From Gilvibacter sp. (lineage in GTDB: Bacteria > Bacteroidota > Bacteroidia > Flavobacteriales > Flavobacteriaceae), in NCBI RefSeq assembly GCF_013214815.1, contig NZ_JABSPU010000003.1, positions 43,155 to 107,154 on the forward strand: 64,000 bases of DNA, given 5' to 3'. Made by a program: the position numbers and the translations under genes. The stretch's first letter is position 1. Each line of letters opens with the position of its first letter. The notes beneath the pieces were generated by a model. It saw only the letters and a program-made list of their open reading frames with translations, was not told where the DNA came from and made no database searches. This document shows, piece after piece, positions 1-9,570 of the stretch.

Positions 1-1153
1 GGCACTCATTGGTGCAAATCTGACCATAGGCATTGTATTTTCTGTGCTGATTGCCTTGATCGTTTTTGGAATTAATTGGTTTTTTAGCGACGCATTAGCG
101 GACTCAGGATACGTTTTGTTTTTTAAATATTATCCAGCCTTGGTGTTGGTAAATCTCTTCTGGAACAATGCTATATGTATTCTACAGTCGGATCTTAGTT
201 TTGGTAAAATATTGACCATTAAATCAATCAATAGTGGTCTGTTTTTCCTTTGCCTGCTGTTTCACGCATTTGTAACGGCCTTGACCTTAGATCAATTGGT
301 GTATTGCCTAATCGCAGTGAACCTTGTGACATCGGTATTTACCTTTCTTAAAGGATGGGATGAATTGGCCGCGTTGGGTCAAACTACAAAATCTGCAATT
401 AATACGCTATTGAACTTTGGAAAGTATACAACCATTACCCTTTTGGGAACAAATCTGCTGCGCAACGCAGACAGTTTTATAATCGGTTTAAGTCCATTAG
501 GACCAGCAGCAGTTGCTTTGTACAGTATTCCGGTGAAACTAACGGAGCTTCAGCAAATTCCATTGAGAAGTTTTGCAGCAACCGCTTTCCCAAAGATGTC
601 AAAAGCAAGTGGAGCTGGAGATCTTAAGAAATTAAAAGATTTATTCTATACCTATTCTGGAGCTTTGACCTTGCTTTTCGCCCTAGGTAGCTTGGTCACA
701 TTCTTATTCGCAGACTTATTGGTTCTGATCTTATCTGGAAACCAATACGCGGGAATCGACCCGATTACTGGATTTAATGCTGCAGATATTTTAAGAGTTT
801 TTGCTTTGTATGGGCTGTTGCTGCCTATAGATCGCATGACTGGAATTGGATTGGACAGCATCAACAAACCCAAGATCAATGCACTCAAAGTATTGGTTAT
901 GTTGAGCTTTAATATTGTAGGGGACCTCATCGCCATTTTCATGTTTGAATCCTTGATGATGGTAGCTTGGGCTACAATTCTATTCACCTTCATTGGGATA
1001 TGGCTTGGGTTTGTATTTATGGACCGCGCTGTCGATTTGTCTTTTAGACGAATTTTTACTGAAGGAATTAAGTTTTACGTTCAGGGTTGGGCTCAGTTAA
1101 AGACCCGACTTGGAAGTAAAAATGTTGGACCCGTAAATCGCGAATTGCCATGA
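1..1153 (+). CDS. Polysaccharide flippase (Wzx/MATE-like), 5' end cut by window
   Basis: The reading frame is open from base 2, so the gene starts before the window; about 383 residues are visible. It is almost entirely hydrophobic, with some ten membrane segments separated by short loops, and ends in a short basic tail. This is the pattern of lipopolysaccharide/exopolysaccharide flippases of the MOP superfamily, which move undecaprenyl-linked repeat units across the inner membrane. A GTG at base 44 could formally start an ORF but lies inside a membrane segment and is not the real start. The stop overlaps the start of the next gene (ATGA), showing translational coupling in a polysaccharide operon. 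The family call rests on topology and context more than on a unique motif. Confidence 0.8.
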   Translation, partial: ALIGANLTIGIVFSVLIALIVFGINWFFSDALADSGYVLFFKYYPALVLVNLFWNNAICILQSDLSFGKILTIKSINSGLFFLCLLFHAFVTALTLDQLVYCLIAVNLVTSVFTFLKGWDELAALGQTTKSAINTLLNFGKYTTITLLGTNLLRNADSFIIGLSPLGPAAVALYSIPVKLTELQQIPLRSFAATAFPKMSKASGAGDLKKLKDLFYTYSGALTLLFALGSLVTFLFADLLVLILSGNQYAGIDPITGFNAADILRVFALYGLLLPIDRMTGIGLDSINKPKINALKVLVMLSFNIVGDLIAIFMFESLMMVAWATILFTFIGIWLGFVFMDRAVDLSFRRIFTEGIKFYVQGWAQLKTRLGSKNVGPVNRELP

Positions 1154-2637
1154 ACGAGCTGACCAACATAAATCCATTTAATAACGGGCGAGGAAATGGT
1201 TCAGCAGCTGTTTTGCGAACTCAAATACTTGTGTTGATAGCTGGAGTAATGGTGCTAGCGGCTGTATTATTGGCCAAACTTGAATTACTTGGTGGTGTTG
1301 CCTGTATTGGCCTTGTTGGCGTATTAGGATTCCTGTATCTGGTTTTTCAATATCCGCGTTTTGGGATTTTGGCCATACTGGTGATGGGATTCTTTGCCAC
1401 TGGACTTTCAAGATATGTACCGCTGCCGTGGGGCTTGTCTGTAGATGGCATAATAATGCTGGTTTATCTCGCATTATTCTTTAAAGCATTCAAGACTAAA
1501 ATTCAATGGCGAAAGGCAAAGTCAATGCTGACTTTAGTTACTAGTCTTTGGTTTATCTATGTTCTGGCACAACTAGGAAATCCAGAAGCCGTAAGTCTAG
1601 AAGCTTGGTTCTATGCGATGCGTGGACTTGGTATGTATCAGTGTTTGTTTATTCCTTTAGCCTTTGTGTTGTTTAGCAAACCGAGAGACCTCAAACTCTT
1701 CTTTATAATGTGGGGAGTATTGTCTGTTTTGGGGACACTGAAAGGAATCATGCAATTCAAGTTTGGTGTAGATCCTTTTGAACAGGCTTGGTTGGATGCC
1801 GGTGGTGCAGAAACACACGTCTTGTTTGGAAAACTCAGAATCTTCTCATTTTATTCTGATGCTGGACAATTTGGAGCTTCTCAAGCCCATGCTGGATTAG
1901 TCTTCGGAATTTTAACCCTCTTTTGTAAGCACAGTAAAAAGATGCGAATCTTCTTTGCTGGTGTTGCCTTGATGGGTCTTTTCGGTATGGTGATTTCAGG
2001 AACTCGAGGCGCTATTGCTGTACCGGCAATCGGTGGTATGATGTTTCTGATCGTTAGAAAAAACATAGCGATACTTGCCTTAGGCGCGCTTATGGGCATT
2101 GGAGTATATATCTTTTTTGCGCATACAAACATTGGTCAAAACAACGCAGAGATCAGACGGATGCGCACTGCCTTTGATCCTAATGAGGCTTCGCTTCAAG
2201 TGCGTCTTAACAATCAAAAGAAATTATCTGGCTATCTCGCCTCACGTCCGTTTGGTGGAGGTGTAGGAGCCACAGGCAACTGGGGGCAACGTTTTTCCCC
2301 ACATACCTTTTTGGCCAATACTGCCACGGATAGTTGGTATGTAATGATCTGGGCCGATACCGGAGCCTTTGGTCTAACAATTTATTTGCTCATCATTTTT
2401 GGCATCCTGTTTCAGGGGGCGTATAACGTAATGAGTAAAATCAAAGACGATTGGCTTAAAGGGCAGATTACAGCTCTTGTAGCGGGTATGGCCGGAATAA
2501 TGATGGCCTCTTATGGAAACGGTGTCTTTGGCCAGTTTCCAACAGGAATTTTAATGTACCTGGGCATGGTTTTCATGTTCGTGGCTCCTCAATGGGAGAC
2601 TAAATATAAGAATACACTAAAGCAGCAGCTTTACTAA
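1150..2637 (+). CDS. O-antigen ligase / polymerase-like membrane protein (Wzy/WaaL type)
   Basis: 495 residues with about twelve predicted membrane helices. A large periplasmic loop around residues 330-400 contains the segment RPFGGGVGATG followed by HTFLANTATDSW. Helix pairs flank it with a short SGTRGA motif, typical of the Wzy_C/O-antigen ligase family. Members either polymerise repeat units or ligate finished glycan to a carrier in the periplasm. The gene overlaps the flippase by four bases and is followed 12 bases later by the phosphoribosyltransferase-HAD fusion, so it is part of the same operon. Sequence alone cannot distinguish polymerase from ligase; with a Wzx-type flippase upstream, a Wzy-like polymerase is the simpler reading. 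Confidence 0.82.
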   Translation: MNELTNINPFNNGRGNGSAAVLRTQILVLIAGVMVLAAVLLAKLELLGGVACIGLVGVLGFLYLVFQYPRFGILAILVMGFFATGLSRYVPLPWGLSVDGIIMLVYLALFFKAFKTKIQWRKAKSMLTLVTSLWFIYVLAQLGNPEAVSLEAWFYAMRGLGMYQCLFIPLAFVLFSKPRDLKLFFIMWGVLSVLGTLKGIMQFKFGVDPFEQAWLDAGGAETHVLFGKLRIFSFYSDAGQFGASQAHAGLVFGILTLFCKHSKKMRIFFAGVALMGLFGMVISGTRGAIAVPAIGGMMFLIVRKNIAILALGALMGIGVYIFFAHTNIGQNNAEIRRMRTAFDPNEASLQVRLNNQKKLSGYLASRPFGGGVGATGNWGQRFSPHTFLANTATDSWYVMIWADTGAFGLTIYLLIIFGILFQGAYNVMSKIKDDWLKGQITALVAGMAGIMMASYGNGVFGQFPTGILMYLGMVFMFVAPQWETKYKNTLKQQLY

Positions 2638-2649
2638 AAACCCAAATCT

Positions 2650-3636
2650 ATGAACTACCGATCTATTAAAGACTTAAACGAAATCATACTCAAGAGATTG
2701 AGTATCATTCCAAGAGATATTGACCTCATAGTGGGTGTTCCAAGAAGTGGAATGCTTCCAGCAAACCTGTTGGCACTTTATCTGAATCGTCCATACACTG
2801 ATATTGACTCCTTTTTAAAAGGACATGTCTATAAAGCCGGTGCACGCGGACAATTCATTAATATAGATGCTATTAAAAAAGTGCTCGTGGTTGATGACAG
2901 TATTGCCTCGGGTGGTGCTTTGCGTGAAGTTAAAGAGCGTTTGAAGGACCAAGCAGAGAAATTCAAAATTGAATACGCAGCAATTTATGTTGCGGCTGGA
3001 AAAGAACGCGATGCCGATTATTACTTTGAAACGGTTCCTACGCCGCGTTATTTTCAATGGAATATCTTCAATCATACCTCACTAAGCAAAGCTTGCTTCG
3101 ATATAGATGGTGTGCTTTGTGTGGATCCTACTCCAGATCAGAATGACGATGGTGAAAAGTATCGCAGTTTTATTTTGAATGCAGCACCCTTGTATCTGCC
3201 AGGCAGTAAAATAGGTACGCTAGTAACCTCTCGTTTGGAAAAGTACAGAGAAGAAACCGAAGTGTGGTTGGAAAAGCATGGGGTTCAATATGATAAATTG
3301 GTGATGCTAGATCTTCCTGATGCAAAGGCGCGTCAAAGATTGAACAATCATGGACAGCATAAGGCCAATGAGTTTTCAGAAAGTCAATACTCATTGTTCG
3401 TTGAAAGCGAACTGCCTCAGGCTTTAGAAATCAACAGAATTACCAAGAAGCCTGTATTCTGCACAGAAACATTCTCTATGGTTTATGATTCACAGTCCCT
3501 CTTATACAACATCAAGAGTGGAAGACATCTACCTATTCTGAGAAAAGTAGCCCTCAAGCTTCGTGATATTATCAAAGGGAAAAAATCGACCTCATTGGTT
3601 CCGAGTAGTAAATCCTTTTCAGCCAAGCAATTTTAA
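2650..3636 (+). CDS. Phosphoribosyltransferase-HAD phosphatase fusion protein
   Basis: 328 soluble residues in two domains. Residues 1-135 look like a type I phosphoribosyltransferase: VGVPRSGMLPA near residue 28, and the PRPP-binding loop VLVVDDSIASGG at about residues 78-89. Residues 147-300 look like a HAD phosphatase: FDIDGVL with Asp151 and Asp153 as nucleophile and acid/base, then a later TSR segment. It has no signal peptide or membrane helix and so acts in the cytoplasm. It sits between the O-antigen ligase and a glycosyltransferase, 12 and 9 bases away. In known polysaccharide systems a PRPP-using transferase plus a phosphatase adds ribofuranose to the glycan; I infer, without proof, that this fusion does both steps. 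An alternative is nucleotide salvage, which fits the location poorly. Confidence 0.75.
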   Translation: MNYRSIKDLNEIILKRLSIIPRDIDLIVGVPRSGMLPANLLALYLNRPYTDIDSFLKGHVYKAGARGQFINIDAIKKVLVVDDSIASGGALREVKERLKDQAEKFKIEYAAIYVAAGKERDADYYFETVPTPRYFQWNIFNHTSLSKACFDIDGVLCVDPTPDQNDDGEKYRSFILNAAPLYLPGSKIGTLVTSRLEKYREETEVWLEKHGVQYDKLVMLDLPDAKARQRLNNHGQHKANEFSESQYSLFVESELPQALEINRITKKPVFCTETFSMVYDSQSLLYNIKSGRHLPILRKVALKLRDIIKGKKSTSLVPSSKSFSAKQF

Positions 3637-3645
3637 TCTAAGGGT

Positions 3646-4851
3646 ATGAGTGTGTTAACTATTCTTTGGAACATTGTAGAAAGTGCTGCTTTACTGTACT
3701 TAGGAATCGCGAGTGTGTACATCTTTGTATTTGCTTTTGCCGGTCTGTTCAGACGTTCTCGAGTACAAAGTGCAGCAAAGAAAAACACTTTTGCAGTAAT
3801 GATTCCTGGTTATAAGGAAGACGAGGTGATCGTTGAGGTGGCTAGAAAGGCACTAGAACAAGACTACCCCGCAGACCACTACCGTGTTTTTGTAATTGCT
3901 GATTCGTTTCAACAAGATACTTTGAAACAACTCAATAGCTTACCCATATCGGTTATTGAGGTTTCTTTTGATAAGAGCACTAAAGCCAAGGCGCTCAATA
4001 AAGCTTTGGAACAGATTGATACTGACTTTGATGCTGCTCTGATCTTAGATGCGGACAATATCATGGAGGCCAAATTTCTGGAGAAGATCAACGCTGCCTT
4101 CAATCAAGGAAACAAGGTGGTTCAAGGTCGTCGAGTAGCCAAGAACAGCAACACTTCCTTTGCCATATTGGACGGTATTAGTGAGTCGATCAACAATCAC
4201 ATTTTTAGGCAAGGCCACCGTGCATTGGGACTCTCCTCCGGAATCATTGGTTCTGGGATGGCTTTTGACTTTAGTTTATTCAAGGAGCTTATGCATGAGA
4301 TCAAAGCTGTTGGAGGCTTTGATAAAGAATTGGAGTTTCGCTTGTTTGAACGCGGGCTGTTTGTAGAATATATCAAGGAAGCCGTTGTCTATGACGAAAA
4401 GATTCAGCAGTTGGGTGATTTTAAAAATCAGCGCCGCAGATGGCTTTCTACTAAATCAGTCTACTTCAGCAAGTTTTTAGGATCTGCACTACGTCAGTTT
4501 TTCCTAAAAGGAAATCTCAATATGGCAGATAAGCTATATCAAATGATCATGCCTCCACGCGTACTTCTTTTAGGTGGGGTTCTTGCCATGGCAGCATTAA
4601 AATTAGTGCTCGATCTCGCGCAATGGAATACCGCCGTTTGGTTCTCTGCTGAGCTTTGGTACGGGATAGCAGGCTTGGTTGTGATCACCTTTATCATATC
4701 AACGCCTAAAAGCTACTACACCAAGCAAACTTTTAAGGCGGCACTTTCTGTACCGAAAGCTTTTGTTGTAATGTTTGGGCTCTTGTTCAAGTTGAAAGGA
4801 GCGAATAAGACTTTTATTCATACCAAACACAATTCAATTAATAATTCTTAA
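3646..4851 (+). CDS. Membrane glycosyltransferase family 2
   Basis: 401 residues. One N-terminal membrane helix (about 8-33) leads to a GT-A catalytic domain (about 45-270) and two or three C-terminal helices (about 300-385). The domain shows the opening PGYKEDE strand, the metal-binding DAD at residues 135-137 and a QRRRW motif at 262-266. The QxxRW motif is characteristic of processive or membrane-associated GT2 enzymes such as cellulose and hyaluronan synthases. It presumably transfers a sugar from a nucleotide donor to a lipid-linked acceptor at the inner membrane. It lies in the polysaccharide operon with 9-10 base gaps on both sides. Donor and acceptor cannot be predicted. Confidence 0.87.
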   Translation: MSVLTILWNIVESAALLYLGIASVYIFVFAFAGLFRRSRVQSAAKKNTFAVMIPGYKEDEVIVEVARKALEQDYPADHYRVFVIADSFQQDTLKQLNSLPISVIEVSFDKSTKAKALNKALEQIDTDFDAALILDADNIMEAKFLEKINAAFNQGNKVVQGRRVAKNSNTSFAILDGISESINNHIFRQGHRALGLSSGIIGSGMAFDFSLFKELMHEIKAVGGFDKELEFRLFERGLFVEYIKEAVVYDEKIQQLGDFKNQRRRWLSTKSVYFSKFLGSALRQFFLKGNLNMADKLYQMIMPPRVLLLGGVLAMAALKLVLDLAQWNTAVWFSAELWYGIAGLVVITFIISTPKSYYTKQTFKAALSVPKAFVVMFGLLFKLKGANKTFIHTKHNSINNS

Positions 4852-4861
4852 ACCACGAATC

Positions 4862-6028
4862 ATGAGAATTGGAATTGAAGCACAAAGACTATTTAGACCA
4901 GAAAAACACGGGATGGACCGTGCAGTCTTGGAGTTGATCAAGAACCTACAGGTCTTAGATCATGAAAACGAGTATTTCATTTTTGTTCAGCCTGATGAAG
5001 ACTCGGCAGTGATCCAAGAAACAGCCAATTTTAATATTGTTGAAGTTGATGCAGGATCCTACCCAGTTTGGGAACAAATCAAACTTCCTAAGGTCGCTAA
5101 AAAGCTCAACTGTGACATTTTGCATTGTACCAGTAATACAGCGCCATTGTTCACGGCTACTCCGTTAATGACTACCATCCATGATGTGATCTATATGGAA
5201 GGAAGTGTCAAAGCACTTTTAAAGAGTAAGGCCTCTGCGTATCAGAAATTTGGAAACCTTTACCGAAGGTTGATTTTTTCTAAAGTTGCCAAGAACAGCA
5301 AGCAGATTCTAACTGTATCAGAATTTGAAAAAGAAAATATTACGGCCCACTTAAGCAAAACCGAGGCCGAAAAACTCACGGCCATTCACAATGGCGTGAG
5401 TGGTCATTTCCACAACGAGCGCAATGAACAAAGACTGCAAGAAGTACGTGAAAAGTATGGCTTGCCTCAAAATTATATGCTGCACTTGGGAAGTAAAGAT
5501 CCAAGAAAGAACACCAAGCGCGTATTACAAGCTTTTGGGGATTACCTCAAAGCAAGTGGTGAAACGCATAAGCTTGTGTTGATGGGGTATAACAAAACCA
5601 CCTTGCAAGCGGATTTGGCAGAACTCCAGCTCCATGAGGTAGAACAACATATCATTTTACCAGGATATGTGGCGGATCAAGATTTGCCACAAGTGTTTCA
5701 AATGGCAGAACTGTTTTTGTTCCCGTCCCTGAGAGAAGGTTTTGGAATACCTGTAATTGAGGCAATGGCCTGCGGAATTCCAGTGATCACTTCCAATACC
5801 TCGTCTATGCCAGAGGTAGCTGGCGATGCCGCTCACTTAGTAGATCCTTATAGCACGGAACAAATTGTTTCGGCTATAGCCTCTATTCGAGATTCTAAGG
5901 TATACTATCAGTCTTTGGTTGCCAAAGGATTGAATCGTGCCAAAGAATTCTCGTGGGAAGCCATGGCGCAAAAAGTATTGGAAAAATATAAGGTCATGTT
6001 TAATCAAACTCAAAATCTACAATCATGA
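4862..6028 (+). CDS. Glycosyltransferase family 4 (GT-B fold)
   Basis: 388 residues with the GT-B two-domain pattern. An N-terminal half begins with a retaining-GT strand and includes the HDVIYMEGS region. The C-terminal nucleotide-sugar domain has [16 protein letters not shown] near residue 205 and the E-x7-E motif [15 protein letters not shown] with Glu292 and Glu300. This matches GT4 retaining transferases of the mannosyl/rhamnosyl type. It has no membrane segment and would act at the cytoplasmic face. Its stop overlaps the next start (ATGA), so the two transferases are translationally coupled. The sugar cannot be assigned. Confidence 0.9.
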   Translation: MRIGIEAQRLFRPEKHGMDRAVLELIKNLQVLDHENEYFIFVQPDEDSAVIQETANFNIVEVDAGSYPVWEQIKLPKVAKKLNCDILHCTSNTAPLFTATPLMTTIHDVIYMEGSVKALLKSKASAYQKFGNLYRRLIFSKVAKNSKQILTVSEFEKENITAHLSKTEAEKLTAIHNGVSGHFHNERNEQRLQEVREKYGLPQNYMLHLGSKDPRKNTKRVLQAFGDYLKASGETHKLVLMGYNKTTLQADLAELQLHEVEQHIILPGYVADQDLPQVFQMAELFLFPSLREGFGIPVIEAMACGIPVITSNTSSMPEVAGDAAHLVDPYSTEQIVSAIASIRDSKVYYQSLVAKGLNRAKEFSWEAMAQKVLEKYKVMFNQTQNLQS

Positions 6029-7251
6029 TTAAAGGAAGAGATATCGTAGTACTCAGTATTCAACCTTGGGACATCAAGATTGGAAGCAATTGTAAAAACA
6101 TTGCGACCGAATTCTCAAAGCACAACCGGGTCTTGTATGTAAATCCACCCTTGGATCGAATTACGCGCTACAAGGACAAGAATTCAGAGCAAGTTCAGAA
6201 ACGCCTGCGAGTGATCAAAGGAAAAGAAAACGGCTTGTTAGAACTTCAAGACAATTTGTGGAATTTATATCCAAAGCATTTGTCAGAATCCATCAATTGG
6301 CTCAGTCCAGGAATGTTGTTTGATAAACTCAACAGAAGAAATTGTAGGCTTCTTGCTCGTGACATTCGTGAAGCCATTGATGCCTTAGGTTTTAAGGATT
6401 TTATCTTGTTCAATGACAGCTCCATGTTTCTTGGGCAATATTTAGAGTCTGATCTGAAACCAGTGCAGTACACCTATTACATGCGTGATTTTTTAATCAA
6501 AGAGCCTTATTGGGGCAGGCATGGCGCAAAGGCAGAACCTCAACTGATGCGCGCTGTAGATCTAATTTTGAACAATTCAGAATACTACACAGAGTACAGT
6601 GCTCAATTCAACCCAAACAGTATTATGGTGGGGCAAGGATGTGACCTGGAAGCTTTTGATGACACCAATGATCAATTGGAGATTCCGAGTGATCTTGCAG
6701 CCATTGATGGGACCATTATAGGCTATGTAGGATCCTTAACAACATTGCGTTTGGATTTGGAACTCTTAGAATTCATTGCAAGACAACGCCCCGATTGGCA
6801 ACTTGTTCTGGTAGGGCCAGAGGATGAAAACTTTAAAAATTCAGTTTTGCATGAACTCAGCAATGTCCAATTTCTCGGTAACAAAAAGCCAGAACAATTA
6901 GCCTCCTATATAAAAGGATTTGATGTAACCATCAATCCGCAAGTAGTCAATGATATCACGGTGGGTAATTACCCCAGAAAAATTGACGAATACCTCGCAC
7001 TAGGTAAACCCGTAGTAGCCACATACACTAAGGCTATGGAGATGTTTAATGAACACGTTTATCTAGGTCATAACAAAGAAGATTATATCGTCCTCATTGA
7101 GCGTGCCTTACAAGAGCACAATCAAGATAGAGCAATGCTTCGTGCTGGTTTTGCAAAAGGCCATACTTGGCAAAATAACGTCGCTGAAATATATCAAGCG
7201 ATCAACCAATCCCTTAAATCAAAGAACTATGCAACTAGCCCATCGAATTAA
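6025..7251 (+). CDS. Glycosyltransferase, GT4/TuaH-like
   Basis: 408 residues, soluble, GT-B-like. The N-terminus has IVVLSIQPWD followed by IGSNCKNIA. The C-terminal donor domain has IGYVGSLTTLRLDLELL around residue 230 and NYPRKIDEYLALGKPVVAT around residue 315, the usual acidic donor-site region in a divergent form. This resembles glycosyltransferases acting on cell-surface polymers (TuaH-like). The start overlaps the previous stop by four bases, and the 3' end overlaps the downstream acyltransferase by 23 bases. Role: another sugar-adding step of the same polysaccharide. Confidence 0.82.
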   Translation: MIKGRDIVVLSIQPWDIKIGSNCKNIATEFSKHNRVLYVNPPLDRITRYKDKNSEQVQKRLRVIKGKENGLLELQDNLWNLYPKHLSESINWLSPGMLFDKLNRRNCRLLARDIREAIDALGFKDFILFNDSSMFLGQYLESDLKPVQYTYYMRDFLIKEPYWGRHGAKAEPQLMRAVDLILNNSEYYTEYSAQFNPNSIMVGQGCDLEAFDDTNDQLEIPSDLAAIDGTIIGYVGSLTTLRLDLELLEFIARQRPDWQLVLVGPEDENFKNSVLHELSNVQFLGNKKPEQLASYIKGFDVTINPQVVNDITVGNYPRKIDEYLALGKPVVATYTKAMEMFNEHVYLGHNKEDYIVLIERALQEHNQDRAMLRAGFAKGHTWQNNVAEIYQAINQSLKSKNYATSPSN

Positions 7252-7846
7252 ATCAAATGACAGACTCAAGCGTCTTGTTCATTGGATGATCGTTATCCCT
7301 GGACAAGCCAGACCCAGACTTTGGATTAAATGGTTTGTGAATCCATTCATTCACAAACGAGGCAATCAATCTTGTATCCGCAGAAGAACGCGACTTGATG
7401 TTGTGCCTTGGAACAAATTTGAGTTGGGGAGCCAATCGACAATTGAAGACTTTACGGCCATAAACAATGGTGTAGGTGATGTTATTATTGGATCAAGAAC
7501 TCGAATCGGACTGAGCAATACGGTGATCGGTCCGGCTAAGATCGGAAACGATGTTAGGCTTGCACAAAATGTAGTCCTTTCCGGGTTGAACCACAATTAT
7601 CAGGGGATCGATATTCCGATTCACGAACAAGGAGTAACTACGCAGCCCATTGTGGTTGAAGATGAATCTTGGATTGGAGCCAATGCAGTCATCGTTCCTG
7701 GGGTTACCATAGGAAAACACTGTATTGTAGCTGCCGGAAGCGTGGTCACTAAAAGTGTACCTGCTTATTCTGTAGTTGCCGGAAACCCCGCCAGAGTGAT
7801 TAAAAAATATGATCCCAGTATTGATCAATGGATTAAAGCTAACTAA
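7229..7846 (+). CDS. Hexapeptide-repeat acyltransferase (CatB/WbbJ/maltose acetyltransferase-like)
   Basis: 205 residues. The left-handed beta-helix hexapeptide pattern ([LIV]-G-x-x-x-x) runs from about residue 65 to 190, for example IGSRTRIG, IGPAKIGNDVRL, IGANAVIVPG and IGKHCIVAAG. A GLNHNY loop supplies the likely catalytic His, and the C-terminal VVAGNPARVIK signature is typical of O-acetyltransferases. It would acetylate a sugar of the exopolysaccharide or its precursor using an acyl-CoA. I chose the ATG at 7229, which overlaps the previous gene by 23 bases. A longer in-frame extension back to 7097 is entirely inside the upstream gene and shows no family resemblance. Confidence 0.88.
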   Translation: MQLAHRIKSNDRLKRLVHWMIVIPGQARPRLWIKWFVNPFIHKRGNQSCIRRRTRLDVVPWNKFELGSQSTIEDFTAINNGVGDVIIGSRTRIGLSNTVIGPAKIGNDVRLAQNVVLSGLNHNYQGIDIPIHEQGVTTQPIVVEDESWIGANAVIVPGVTIGKHCIVAAGSVVTKSVPAYSVVAGNPARVIKKYDPSIDQWIKAN

Positions 7847-7853
7847 TAACCCC

Positions 7854-9044
7854 ATGGAAACACTTAAACTTACTTTTTGGATTCTTTTGGCCGTAGTATT
7901 CTATACTTATGTAGGCTATGGAATTGTACTCTACCTAATGGTGGTCATTAAAAGACGATTCTCTAAACCAGTGCCTGAATTACAAGATTCAGAATATGAG
8001 CCAGAAGTCACCCTTTTGATCCCGGCCTATAATGAAAGCGACTATGTCGCACAGAAAATGAAGAATAGTTTTGAGTTGGACTACCCCAAAGACAAACTCA
8101 AAATATGCTGGGTTACTGACGGTTCTAATGACGATACGCCAGATCGCGTTCGTGAATATGAGGGCGTAGGGGTATTCCATAGAGATGAGCGTTTAGGCAA
8201 GATCAACGCCATGAATCGTGTAATGCCGATGGTGGATACTCCGATAGTGGTGTTTAGTGATGCCAATACCATGTTAGGGAAAGAATCCATCCGACGTATT
8301 GTTCGAAAGTTTCAGAACCCACAAGTGGGTTGTGTCTCTGGAGAAAAGAGAATATTTGACAAATCAAAGGATGATGCAGCTGGTGCAGGTGAGGGCTTAT
8401 ACTGGAAATACGAGTCTACATTAAAAAAGTTGGATGCAGAACTTTATTCTGTAGTTGGAGCAGCTGGAGAGCTTTTCGCTATTCGAACGGCACTCTATAA
8501 TATTGTGGAGCCCGATACCATCCTGGACGATTTTATTATTTCTCTGCGAGTAGCCAAACAAGGATATACCATTCAGTATGACCCAGAGGCCTATGCGATT
8601 GAATCGGCGTCGGCAAATGTGAAAGAAGAGCTCAAGCGCAAGATCAGAATATCAGCCGGAGGAATTCAATCCGTTGTTCGTTTGAGAGCGCTCTTGAATA
8701 TTTTTAAATACAAGACCTTGTCCTTCCAGTATATTTCCCATCGGGTATTGCGATGGACAATTACCCCACTATGTCTTATTGCCATGATCCCAATTTTAAC
8801 GGTCATTGCGCAAAATGCTGGACTTTGGGAGCCTAACCTCTGGTCATTCTTATTCTGGTCTCAAGCATTCTTTTATGTGGCAGCCATTGTGGGTTATGTT
8901 CAGGAAAACAAACAGTTAAGAATAAAACTGTTGTTTGTGCCTTATTATTTTATGATGATGAATTATTCTGTGATCATGGGATTATTCAGATACTTGAAAA
9001 AAGAACAGTCAGTGAATTGGGAAAGAGCCCAACGCGCTGCTTAA
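7854..9044 (+). CDS. Membrane glycosyltransferase family 2
   Basis: 396 residues. An N-terminal helix (about 5-27), a GT-A domain (about 45-285) and three or four C-terminal helices (about 300-385). Motifs: LLIPAYNES at the first strand, VVFSDANTM with Asp136 in the DXD-equivalent position, GAAGELFAIR, and LDDFIIS around residue 224. This arrangement is that of GT2 enzymes related to poly-N-acetylglucosamine and cellulose synthases. The ATG at 7854 follows the acyltransferase stop by seven bases; an upstream in-frame extension to 7809 overlaps that gene and is rejected. It is probably the last full-size glycosyltransferase of the operon. Confidence 0.88.
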   Translation: METLKLTFWILLAVVFYTYVGYGIVLYLMVVIKRRFSKPVPELQDSEYEPEVTLLIPAYNESDYVAQKMKNSFELDYPKDKLKICWVTDGSNDDTPDRVREYEGVGVFHRDERLGKINAMNRVMPMVDTPIVVFSDANTMLGKESIRRIVRKFQNPQVGCVSGEKRIFDKSKDDAAGAGEGLYWKYESTLKKLDAELYSVVGAAGELFAIRTALYNIVEPDTILDDFIISLRVAKQGYTIQYDPEAYAIESASANVKEELKRKIRISAGGIQSVVRLRALLNIFKYKTLSFQYISHRVLRWTITPLCLIAMIPILTVIAQNAGLWEPNLWSFLFWSQAFFYVAAIVGYVQENKQLRIKLLFVPYYFMMMNYSVIMGLFRYLKKEQSVNWERAQRAA

Positions 9045-9064
9045 GAATACAAATGTAGAAGAAG

Positions 9065-9526
9065 ATGATGAAAATAGGAGTAATAATAAACTATTACGAT
9101 ACCCTCGAACCTATTGACCGAGAGGTGTTTTATAAGAAATGCCAAGTTCCAGATAACATGGAGATCTGTGTTGTCAACAACAATAGCGATAACCTTACCG
9201 CGCAGGTATTGCAAGATATTGGGATTGACGTGCCTCGAATTAACGTGATCAATCTCAATCAACGTAAATCGGACCATGCCATGATAAAGGCAGCAACCCG
9301 GTTTATGACAAGTAATTTCAATTTATCCGTACTCGGGATTATTACCAACACAGAAGGTATTTCTTTGGTAAAAATCTTGGAAGCCATAGCTGAGAAGGGC
9401 CACATGCTTTTTAATCATGTCGATAATGCATTCGGCACCTCGCAGATCAAGGCTTCAAGAAGTAATGAGTACGTATCTATAAAAATGTCGGAGTTGTTTT
9501 CAAAACCGAGCAATTTTGAAGTTTAG
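9065..9526 (+). CDS. Small GT2-like protein of unknown function
   Basis: 153 residues, soluble. The first 45 residues imitate the start of a GT-A glycosyltransferase: a hydrophobic strand, a Tyr-rich turn, then ICVVNNNSDN where GT2 enzymes have their nucleotide-binding acidic/Asn cluster. The metal-binding DXD and acceptor motifs found in a full enzyme (usually 230 residues or more) are not visible, so it is either a minimal GT-A domain or a non-catalytic remnant. Two adjacent ATG codons (9065 and 9068) can serve as start. It follows the GT2 gene by 20 bases and closes the polysaccharide operon. I do not recognise it beyond this. Confidence 0.6.
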   Translation: MMKIGVIINYYDTLEPIDREVFYKKCQVPDNMEICVVNNNSDNLTAQVLQDIGIDVPRINVINLNQRKSDHAMIKAATRFMTSNFNLSVLGIITNTEGISLVKILEAIAEKGHMLFNHVDNAFGTSQIKASRSNEYVSIKMSELFSKPSNFEV

Positions 9527-9570
9527 ACTGGATTTACACTAGGCTAAAAAAACGACTTATCGACACTTTT

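Noticed and set aside
7097..7228. Longer N-terminus for the hexapeptide acyltransferase
   Set aside because: The extension lies wholly inside the upstream glycosyltransferase gene in another frame and adds no recognisable domain.
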